Shown one piece after another: positions 1-9,122 of a stretch of 64,000 nucleotides of DNA. Numbering within the stretch: position 1 is the first letter of the stretch; every line of letters begins with the position of its first letter. Made by a program: the position numbers and the translations under genes. The DNA comes from Linnemannia schmuckeri (Eukaryota; Mortierellomycota; Mortierellomycetes; Mortierellales; Mortierellaceae): positions 1,488,001 to 1,552,000 of the forward strand of contig JANATG010000005.1 of assembly GCA_029449235.1 (NCBI GenBank), written 5' to 3'. The notes under the pieces were generated by a model that saw only the letters and a program-made list of their open reading frames with translations, had not been told where the DNA came from and searched no databases.

Positions 1-603
1 GTGTTTGTACTATACATGGAATAAGATGATGTTATTGGCAAAACAAACAAGGGACAGCTCTGGTCAGGTCAAGCATGGTCAGGTCAGGGACAATAGCGAA
101 AGGCAAAGGAGGCGATTGTCCACGTGGGTTTTTGCATCTTTCACATCTGCCTTGGACGTTCTCATGGCCTTGTTTTCTCCGAGCAACAGCAACAACAACG
201 ACGATGACAAGGACGGCGTCATTCGTATCTCTATTTGTTCTTGCACCATTTTTCACGTTCCTGTGGATGGGAGGAGATGGAAGATGCAGGGGAATGAAAA
301 AGAAAGGGTTTCTTTTTGTGGTACCCTTTGGTATCACGCCAAATCGAAATGCAGGCACACATAGGAGAATATGGGGATGGGAGATTGAGAGTGCGAAAAA
401 CAAAAAACAAAACAAAGAGGCATCTCGCCGCGCGTGAGGCCTTTTTTTTCTTGCATGACATGCATCGAGTCTATGCGGGATGATAACTATGCAGGATTGG
501 ATTGAAATAAGGAGTGTGTGAACTGATTTGATCTAAACAACTAAGCATTATTCGCGGCCGTTTATGCTAACTGCATGGTGCCTCTCTCTTAAAAACTTTG
601 TAG
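1..603 (+). other. Probable long intron of the kinase gene (5' part of gene outside window)
   Basis: No convincing coding sequence on either strand. The open frames here are low-complexity and match nothing I recognise. The stretch ends in a splice acceptor (TTTGTAG at 597-603), immediately followed by in-frame kinase sequence, so it reads as the 3' part of an intron of at least 600 nt. The exons for the kinase N-lobe must lie left of the window. Confidence 0.6.
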
Positions 604-1224
604 GAGTATTGCTCAGGTGGCGATTTGTACAACACAATCAAGCAGGGACACATGTCGAGAATCGAGATTGACTGCTGCTTCAAGCAGTTGATGAACGGTG
701 TTGGCTACCTGCACTCGATGGGTGTCGCACACAGAGACATCAAGCCCGAGAACCTGTTGCTCGACAGCAAGGGTCACCTCAAGATTACTGACTTTGGTGT
801 CTCGGATGTCTTCCGCATGTGCTGGGAAACAAAGCCCCATCTGTCCAAGGGTCTCTGCGGCTCTGAACCCTACATTGCTCCTGAAGAGTTCAAGACCAAG
901 GAGTACGATGCCCGTCGTGTCGATATCTGGGCCTGTGGTATTGTCTACTACTGCATGGTCTACCATGGCATTCCCTTCCGCGCTGCGACCGCACAAGACC
1001 CCAACTACCAGCACTTTTTGACCATGCGCGAGGTCAACAACTACGAGCCTTTTGAGAAGCTTCCTGTGGGATGCCGCAAGCTCATGAAGCGGATATTAGA
1101 TCCCAACCCCGAGACCCGTATCACGATCGAGGAGATTATGGAAGACGAGTGGTTCAAGAGCATCGAATCATGTGTCCATGGTGAGAACCTGGATCCTCAC
1201 CGCCATTTTGAACGCAGCCTGTAA
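604..1224 (+). CDS. HAL4/HAL5/NPR1-type Ser/Thr protein kinase, C-terminal part (partial)
   Basis: Last exon of a serine/threonine kinase, 206 codons. It opens with the hinge/alphaD segment (EYCSGGDLY), then shows the catalytic loop HRDIKPENLL, the Mg-binding DFG (in ITDFGVSD), an activation segment ending in APEEF, and subdomain IX as VDIWACGIVYYCMV. The C-lobe and the last helix (EDEWFKSIE) are complete and the protein stops soon after. APEEF and the VDIWACGI segment resemble the fungal HAL4/HAL5/HRK1/NPR1 branch, which regulates plasma-membrane transporters and ion homeostasis; the subfamily call is inference. The glycine loop and VAIK lysine are outside the window. The exon follows a TAG acceptor at 601-603. 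It converges on DDRGK1 with 144 bp between the stops. Confidence 0.85.
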   Translation, partial: EYCSGGDLYNTIKQGHMSRIEIDCCFKQLMNGVGYLHSMGVAHRDIKPENLLLDSKGHLKITDFGVSDVFRMCWETKPHLSKGLCGSEPYIAPEEFKTKEYDARRVDIWACGIVYYCMVYHGIPFRAATAQDPNYQHFLTMREVNNYEPFEKLPVGCRKLMKRILDPNPETRITIEEIMEDEWFKSIESCVHGENLDPHRHFERSL

Positions 1225-1308
1225 ACACGCTTTTTTCACCATTGAGGCATTGCGCACTCGTATGTACTTGCTCCTTGCATCCTAAACCTCCCCCTGTATA
1301 GATTCGCA

Positions 1309-1314
1309 AATAAA
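1309..1314 (+). terminator. AATAAA poly(A) signal of the kinase gene
   Basis: A canonical AATAAA lies 85 nt after the kinase stop, in the short convergent spacer. It is placed right for 3'-end formation; the cleavage site is not visible. Confidence 0.5.
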
Positions 1315-1368
1315 ACGCGTTCAGCAAACATTGTAAAGTCTCGAGAAAATAATGAAACCAGGGTCTAG

Positions 1369-3044
1369 TTAGTTTATTGGCCGCGATGCAGTTTGAAGAA
1401 TGGTCTTGCTAGCAGCGCTCAGGTCTTTCTTGTCCACTCGCCCTTTGGACTGTACGACTACAGCGAATGCCTCGAGTTTGGCCTTATCCAGAATAACATA
1501 TTGGTCTGAGGCCGAGTCGAACAGGATCAGAAGATGTTGTCTCGCTGTCAAGGCAGATGACGATGACGATGGCGTTGCAGTCGAGGCAGAGGGAGACGAA
1601 GGTGTGGCAGAAGGGCTGTTGGCAAGGGTAATGAGGATATCTGGATCGCCGTTGCTGTCCTGTGCGATTGCGGCCAGGTCCTTTAACAGCTGGGCTTCTG
1701 TCCTGTCAAGCCGCGTTGCCAGTGCTCCCAATTTGAACGATTTCACTCTCTGCGATCACGACATACGAAAGAGAAGAGTGGTGTCAGTGAGGGGCATTTG
1801 TATCTTCCCATTGCGTAATCCGTGCACCTGAAATGAAAGAAAGACATAAAAGAAAAATCGACGATATGTTTACCTGGATGTAGGAACGAAGTTCACGACG
1901 AGCGGTGTCTTCCTTGATCTTCTCAGCCTGGACACGCTTCCTTCTAGAATCGTTCTCCTTGGCTTCCTTTTCCTTAAGCTGTTCTTTACGTTTCCGATCC
2001 TTCTCGATCTGAGCGGTTCGTTTTCGCTGTCGTTCTTCTTGCTGTGCGGCCTCGTGGATCCTAAACATTTCTTCCTGCTGTCTGCGTTCCGTCCTTTGCA
2101 TCTCCATGAACTATTATTACAAATTTTCGTACGTGTACAAAGATGAGAAAGGAATGAGTAGCAGCTCTGGAAGATAGGATGTCAATATTCAGACTTGCAA
2201 AGAGTCAAAATGTTACCTCGTGATAGGCACGCATTTGTTCCTTGCGCTGCAGTTTCTCAGCCTTCTTCTTGCCAACTTTTTTGATCCGATGAGCTGTTAC
2301 ACCCTGAGAAGATCCAACTCCTCCATCATCCTCACCTTCTTCACCGTCTTCTCCTCCTCCTCCTGCTCCACCTTCTCCAGGAACAACATCACCGGGGAAG
2401 GGCTCGGGCGCAAACCCAGCACGAGCTCGCATTTGTTGAACCATCTCGTGATGCAACCTCAGTCGCGCAGAGGTGGTAGATCCCTGTGGTTGCACCTCCT
2501 CCTGTCCCTCTTCTCCGTCCTCTTCCTCGTTATCCTCCTCGTCATCGTCGTCGTCGTCGTCGTCATTGTTATCCTCCTCGGCAAATTGCCTCAAAAGTTC
2601 CTCGGGTATATCTCCGGCATCAGCGCTTCCATAAAGTTCCCGGAGCTGTTCCTCTGTCAATTCTTCTCCCTCTTCATTGTCCTGGCGACGATAGTTTCGG
2701 AGACGGAAGATGGCTTCGAGGTATCGGTCCTGAATAGTGTCCTGGTAATTGTAGATGAGGATCCCGAGGATTGCGACAACGAGAAATGTTGGTGGGAGAT
2801 AGACTATGGGGTTTAGCGAAGCCTGGTTGAGTGAATAGGAGAAGAGTTAGTTGCAAGGACTATGTGCTGTTGTTGTTTGAGTGCCGGGATGGAGGGTAAA
2901 GGGGTGGTGATGATTCCACCGCAGTGGTTTGTGGTCTTGTTCCATGGTGTTATTGTCGCAGGGTGATTCCTGCTGTCCTGTGAAATAACTTTGGGTTTCT
3001 GTTGACGAAAGGATTTCCTAGGCGCGCCTTTGATGTTTTACCAT
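1369..3044 (-). CDS. DDRGK1: DDRGK domain-containing protein 1 (UFMylation E3 adaptor, UFBP1)
   Basis: In animals and plants DDRGK1/UFBP1 is an ER-membrane adaptor that, with UFL1, forms the E3 ligase scaffold for UFM1. The spliced model gives 408 aa: exons 3044-3042 (ATG only), 2822-2217, 2110-1874, 1749-1369. It begins with a hydrophobic signal anchor (MASLNPIVYLPP then FLVVAILGILIY), followed by a highly acidic linker with a D/E run. Next comes a long charged coiled coil (from IKKVGKKKAEKLQRKEQMRAY into EMQRTERRQQEEMF) and a C-terminal winged-helix/PCI-like domain ending FAVVVQSKGRV..DLSAASKTIL, which lines up with the animal segment (I)RQRGRVSIAELAQASNSLI. The literal DDRGK residues are not conserved (FDSASDQYVIL in their place). 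The ATG is followed at once by a GTAAAA donor; a different 5' exon is possible. Family call is strong, start moderate. Confidence 0.83.
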
Positions 3045-3771
3045 GGTTGAATTGACATGCTCTCTCCCTTGCTTGAGTGTTGATGAAAACGAGTGAGAGT
3101 TGTGTTTTCTTTGTTCTCTTGGACCTCTTGGAGCCGTCGTCGAAAGGACAGGTCGCAGCAGTCACGAGAACACCTGCAGTGGATCGAATTAGCGCGTGCA
3201 CGGTGTTCATTCAACAACAATTGAATGAAATGCCAGGCAAACTTTTGTTTTTTATTTCGTTGGGGCAAAAAAAAAAGCGAGTGGATGTGGACCATTGGCG
3301 TGCACATACATCCATGGGTCAAGGCATGGCCCTGATCATCGAGGCAATTGAGAGTAAAATGCGAGCTAGAGATGAACGTGTGGAAATGAGCACATCGATA
3401 ACTGATATCAGAGGAGAGACAGGGCACCATTACCTTCTCATCAATTGCAAAAAAGCCCACTTTATCATTATCAGTGATAAGCAGTCAATGTAGGCCCTAT
3501 GAGGTCATGGTTGCGTTTGTGTTCTTTTAGCCTGGGTTCCCTTTATTCAAAATCCCTCCCCCTTGCTTCCTTTGACGCTTTTCCTTTTTCTTCCTGTCCC
3601 TCTCTTTCTCTCTCTCTCTCCCTCTCTCCTCCATTCACAACCAACAGCCAACAACAAGAACAGCGCTAAGAAAAAGAAGACCCCTGTGGCCCTTGCATCA
3701 CTTCTTCCTTTCTTCCTCTTCTTCCCCTTTCACTCATACTCTTTTAATTGAATCCATTTTCTTTCTTTCTT

Positions 3772-3821
<50 letters not shown>

Positions 3822-3912
3822 CCTTTCGTTTTCACATTTTCACATTCACACATTCATTCCTCATTACACATCTCCCAAAACAACAAACAAATAAATAAAA
3901 CAAAAAAGAGCA
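3045..3912. promoter_or_regulatory. Shared 868-bp bidirectional promoter of DDRGK1 and the trehalose gene
   Basis: The two genes diverge from here. The plus-strand side is strongly pyrimidine-rich: CT-rich leader from 3550 and a 48-nt poly(T) at 3774-3821. It ends in an A-rich leader just before the ATG (AAAAAAGAGCAATGG). Two CCCCT pentamers (3681-3685, 3724-3728) match the yeast stress-response element core that drives trehalose genes, but five bases in a C/T-rich region is weak evidence. Confidence 0.45.
3774..3821. repeat. Poly(T) homopolymer, 48 nt
   Basis: Uninterrupted T run about 90 bp before the trehalose gene ATG, preceded by CTTT repeats. It probably lies in the promoter or 5' UTR and would exclude nucleosomes. 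Length may vary between isolates or with sequencing error. Confidence 0.9.
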
Positions 3913-6900
3913 ATGGTCGCAGACAACTCCGTACTCACGACAGGCAGACTTCTCGTCGCGACCTTCCTCCTGCCAGACACAATCTCCTTCCAAGTCCCCG
4001 CTCGCGACAAGGACGGTCGCATACGCTCAACAAGCCTCAAGAACTGCACCACCGCTGCCAATGGTCGCCTCTCTTCCTCTGCTATTTCTGCCACAACCAC
4101 CATTACCTCCTCCACGTCGCCCTCGACCAACACCGCGTCTCCTCAACAACAACAACAACAGCAGCAGCACTACCCCCACCAGGTTGGCGCCAGCAGCACC
4201 CACCTCCCTGCCCCGATCGCACGTTCAGCAACAAACACGCTTCACCCACTTGCAGCTGCTGTCGACACCTTCAATGGTGGCATGCTCGATCAGGATCAAA
4301 TGCCCCTCTCGGTGCCGGCCTCGTCTTCAAGAAGAGGGACTCCTCGCGAAATGGCCCTGACATCCAACAGCATCCTTGTCCCACCACCCCCCGCATCTCC
4401 AAGTTTCTACAGGGGTGTCACTTCTACAGGCGAGGCTGTAACGACCGTGCCCAAGCTCATCAGCAGCAAGGCTGATCGATTGAAGGATCAGGAGCGTCCC
4501 GCATTGCCCCAAAGGAGTTCATTTCACGGTCAGAATGCTGTTCCCCCCCCTTCGATTTTGACCCCATTCGAGGCCAAAGATGAGCGTGGCAGAGTCTTCC
4601 CCGAAGCCGCACCGCGTCCGGCCTTGAATCAGCCTCGCAGCAAAATCAACGATCATCTTTCGATCCTCACCCACCACACAACACCTCATCGCCGGCCCTC
4701 GATCGATTCAGCCAAGGTGTTTGCAGAGGCTGCATGGACGGTCGAAAAGGCAAGCGGCGGAAACATTGGACTCCACAATGCCGTGAATTCGATTCAAGGC
4801 CAATTGACAAAGCGGATCTGGGTCGGAACCCTGGGCATGGCGACCGACAGTCTTCCTGACTCGACACGAGGTGACATCAAGGCCGAATTGGCGCTCAATC
4901 ACAGCTCGATCCCTGTCTTTGTCAACGATCTGGACTTTGAGGGACACTACCACCAGTACTGCAAGCAGGTAAACAGCGAGAAAAAAAAAGAAAATGCCTC
5001 TTTCGCCTTTTTCATCATTTTATTATCCGCTAAGCTACGGTGGGCTCATGGTTCATTTTACAGAAAAAAATAATGCCATGTCATGGATTGGATTGGATTG
5101 GATTTTGGGCGTGCATTCAAAAGAAGAAAAAGGCTGGTTCAATAAGAAATCTATCGGTGAACAAACGACAAACACACGGAACCACAAACATACACAACAT
5201 GCAAAAAGTGGGTCGATCTCTTTTTACCACCTCGCTTCTTCTCTGCCCGCTTTACACCTCTTTTCGCCCCTATTCTTCAGCCATTTCTAATGTCTGATGA
5301 AGCAATTGCCTGGCAGCAGCAAAGAACAGCAAGATTGGCCAAATTGGACAGAAGGACAGCAAAAAGAGAGAGAGGGTGATCAAGTTCAGGGCAACAGGAA
5401 GCAGGGGGGACGAGAGCAAGAGCGAGTTGAGCGGTATCATGATGACGCTGTCGCGTCACTCCTAAATATATCGGAAGGATCATATCATATCTCGCATTTC
5501 TCCCACGCACAGGTCTGGTCGCAATCTTACATCCTTCAGAAAAGAAAAAAGAAAAAAGAAAATGTGGAAACGACGGAAGGAGGGATTTCTTGATAGAAAA
5601 AAGAAGAGAGCTTTCGGTGTGAAATGGGCGCAATCTCGTTCAATCAAGACATCGTTGCAACTACTCCTCCCTCTTTCTAACCACCTTCATAATTCCCTTT
5701 CTCGGTAAACGGTAGATTCTGTGGCCAATTTTCCATTATGTGTTGCCGGACAACCTGAGGAGCAAAGGATACCAAGAGGGCTCTTGGAAACACTACGTCG
5801 CAGTGAACCGTGCCTTTGCAGATGCAATCGTCGAAAGTTATCGCCAGGGTGACACAAGTAAGTTGACACCGTCTCTCTCTCTCTCATGTATTCCTTATCG
5901 AAACAGGGCCAATCTTTTTTTTTTTTTTTTTTTTTTTTTTTTGGTCTTGGACCCGCACAAAGATAACGTCGGTCGCGTAACTTGCATATTTTCCCTCAGA
6001 CCCATGACGACATTTCACTTTTTTCACACTTTTTTTTCTCATGTCTCTGTTCAATTTCATTACACCTGCATCTAATAGTCTGGGTCAATGATTACCATCT
6101 GATGCTTGTCCCCAACATGATCCGAGAGCGACTTCCCGACGCATCCATCGGCTTCTTCCTGCATATCCCATTCCCCAGTTCTGAAATCTTCCGGTGCTTG
6201 CATGGTAAGTGTCTATCTTGACTACCTCCACGGGAAATCAACCAGTCAGCTGTCTACAGCATGCATGGTTCAATTGCTTTTTATTTTCTTCAATGGAATA
6301 TGGTATTAGGGTTCTTTTGGGACAATTGAGCTAATCTCCTTTTGCGTTCCTTCCTTTCTTTCTTTCTTGTCCTTCACACCCTTCTATCCATCTCCTTTCC
6401 TTATCCATCCCCCACCCCCTCTACTTTCTCTCCAAAAAAAAAAGTTCGCAAGGAGGTTCTGGAAGGTCTTTTGGGAGCAGATCTGGTCGGGTTCCAAACC
6501 TATTCATTTGCCCGGCATTTCCTCCAGACCTGTTCTCGTCTGTTATCGGTTGAGTCGAGTCCCAAGGGAATCCAACTCGAGAACACAGCAGTCAATGTCG
6601 GCATTTTCCCGATTGGTATCGACACCAAGACACTGAACATTAAGCGTCAGGATCCTGAGGTTGTTCAATGGGTCAAGGTGTTGAAGGAGAAGTATGCTGG
6701 TATGAAGTTGATTGTTGCCCGTGAGAAGCTGGACTATATCAAGGGCGTTCGTCAAAAGATGCTTGCCTTTGAACGTTTCTTGGACCTCTACCCTGAGTGG
6801 CAAGGAAAGGTAAGGACCGACAACCACAACGTCAACACACACAAACGCACACACGCACACACAAAAAGCGCTACATTCATTCATGGATCACATGCAAAGT

Positions 6901-8822
6901 AGGACAAGCCTAGTGTTTGCATTGAATGCTGACATGCGTCATTTATTTTCTTCTTCGTTCTCTGCCTTCCTTTAGATTGTGCTGATTCAAGTTGCATTAT
7001 CGACCTCGGAGCAGAATGAAGTACAAGGCCAGGTATCGGATGTGGTGACCCGGATCAACTCCAGGTTTAGCAACCTGTCGTATCAGCCCATCGTGTTTTT
7101 GCGTCAGGACATCACGTTCAGCCAGTACTTGGGACTTCTCACAGCGGCGGATGTGTGTCTGATCACCTCCCTCCGCGACGGCATGAACCTCACGTCGCAC
7201 GAGTATGTTGTCTGCCAGGAGGCGTCAAAGAACCCCTTGGTCCTCAGCGAGGTAATGTCTCATTCTAATCGATATGAAAATACTCTATATTTGCCACCAA
7301 TTTTGAATGATAGCTAATTTTGTTATCTGTTTACATTTCACTGGTAATAGTTTGCGGGAACATATGGAAGTTTGGGAGCATGCTTGCGCGTGAACCCTTG
7401 GAACTACACTGAGGTGGCAGAGGCAATCCACGAAGCTTTGGAGATGAAGGACGACGAGAAGGTGCTTCGATGGAACGAACTCCGAAAGCATGTTTGCACC
7501 AACACTGCTCAGTTCTGGGCGACAGATTTCGTCTCTGAGCTGATCAAGGTCCACGGCGACGTTCAGCGGCGCTATTCGATCCATATCCCTCTACTCAATA
7601 TGCAGGTCGTCGTTCCAGAGTTCCGATCCGCCAAGCGGAGGCTGTAAGTCACCTTTTTCTATGCTTTGGTTGTTGACAATGTGAATCAAACGTATGTTCA
7701 GCTGGCTAATCACCCTTTTTTTTCCCTTACCGTTTCGTAGATTGTTGCTGGATTACGATGGAACGTTGTTACCTTATGAGCGACCAATGTCTGTACGAGC
7801 TAAAGGCAAGACGACCAACGAAGAGATGCTAAAGATCATCAAACAATTGGCAGCGGATCCCAGAAACGTTGTCTACATTATGAGTGGTCGCACTCGCCAG
7901 AGCCTTGAGAATGTCTTTGGATCTATTGAATCCATTGGTCTTTGTGCCGAGGGTGGGTGTTTCTTGAAGCCCGCCGGCAAGTCGACGTGGGAGAATCAGT
8001 TCCAAGAGGGCACCGATATGCAATGGCGCAAGAAAGTCATGGAGGTAATTTTTGTCCCTGTCTACTTTTGTTAATACCTTTGACGCAACCTTAACTGTTC
8101 TCGCATGGTAGGTACACTACTTGCTGAAGCTGACAAACAACTTGTGTTTTTTTTTTGTCTTATCTTTTAGATGTTTGAGTATTACAAGGAGAGAACGCCA
8201 GGATCTGAGATTGAGGAGAAGACCGTTCCAATCGTTTGGGTACATTTTTATTATTCGTTTTCTACTTCCCATGCTGCCCTCAACTGTTCTCAAATATTAA
8301 TTACCTGACACAATTTCATTCCGGAATCATTCACTATAGCATTACCGCCAGGCTGACAACCCAAGCTACGGCCTGTGGCAAGCCCGCGAATGCAAGAATC
8401 ATCTCGAAGAGGCCATCGGATCCATCTACCCAATTCATACCATCGTCGGCCGTAAATGCCTCGAAGTCATGCCCCGCGACGTTTCCAAAGCCCATGCCAC
8501 AAAGACTATCATCGAGTCTCTCCGTCAACAGCATGGACCCGACGCGATCGATTTTGTCCTCTGTATTGGTGACGATCGCTCGGATGAGGATATGTTTGTC
8601 TACTGTAATGGGTTGAAACTCAGCGGTGGGGCCGGGAATGCGGCTGCTGGAGCTGCCGCTGCTGCAGCGGCGACGGCTGTGGGTGCGGATGCAGAGGATG
8701 CGAGGGAACATCATCGTGTGGTTACTTGTACTGTTGGGTCCAAGGGCTCTGAAGCGCGATGGTTCGTCCCTGGTGTGTCTAGTGTCCTCCAGGGGCTTCA
8801 GATCATGGCCAGTCAAGATTAA
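3913..8822 (+). CDS. Trehalose-6-phosphate synthase/phosphatase complex subunit (Tps3/Tsl1/Tps2-like)
   Basis: Two-domain cytosolic protein of the trehalose synthase complex, 1037 aa. Nine exons: 3913-4968, 5716-5857, 6079-6204, 6445-6809, 6976-7251, 7351-7643, 7741-8044, 8171-8239, 8340-8822. The first ~290 residues are low-complexity (Q, S/T, P). The GT20 domain follows (GHYHQYCKQ-ILWPIFHY, VNDYHLMLVP, FLHIPFPSSEIF, REKLDYIKG, LRDGMNLTSHEY). From about residue 753 is a HAD phosphatase domain with nucleophile motif LLLDYDGT (Asp757, Asp759) and acid motif GDDRSDEDMF (Asp955, Asp956). HAD residues look competent for T6P dephosphorylation. In the GT20 half the usual HDYHL is NDYHL and RLDYIKG is KLDYIKG, so synthase activity is doubtful. 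The long disordered N-terminus and YCKQ/NDYHL resemble the regulatory Tps3/Tsl1 branch; a Tps2 role is the alternative. Confidence 0.9.
5083..5105 (+). repeat. Short GGATT tandem repeat in intron 1 of the trehalose gene
   Basis: About four GGATT units in a row within the 747-nt first intron (4969-5715). I see no other structure in this intron and no hidden exon: the protein reads straight across the junction into the conserved ILWP.FHY motif. Confidence 0.6.
5915..5942. repeat. Poly(T), 28 nt, in intron 2 of the trehalose gene
   Basis: Homopolymer in the middle of the 5858-6078 intron, upstream of its TAG acceptor. It could serve as a distal pyrimidine tract. Confidence 0.85.
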
Positions 8823-9122
8823 ATAACCTTTTTGCTATCCTTTCCATTTCAGATACCTTCCCCTTCTGAAAAAGCAAAAGCCAGCCAAAATACATTCAAC
8901 AAACATCCAACTCCTTACTACATGAAATAAAACAAACCAAACGAGCACAAACTTCCTCCCCCAAAATAGCACCATGAAATGAATGTATTGATATCGACTT
9001 CGCAAATAAAAGTTATGAACGGCTTGGCCTTCAAGCAAAAGCCTCCGTATTCTGTGAACGACAAACTGTCCTCGTCCCAGCAAGAAAAGAAAAGAAACGA
9101 AAAAGGGCGGAAAGAGAACACT
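8823..9122. other. Convergent 3' spacer between the trehalose gene and GIGYF
   Basis: 300 bp between two stop codons, A-rich on the plus strand. No coding sequence and no clear shared terminator structure seen. Confidence 0.6.

Noticed and set aside
1752..1814. Extra small exon in DDRGK1 after the TTTCAG near 1815
   Set aside because: Its frame runs into TGA and no donor joins it usefully. A single intron 1873-1750 gives the conserved YIQ-RVKSFKL junction.
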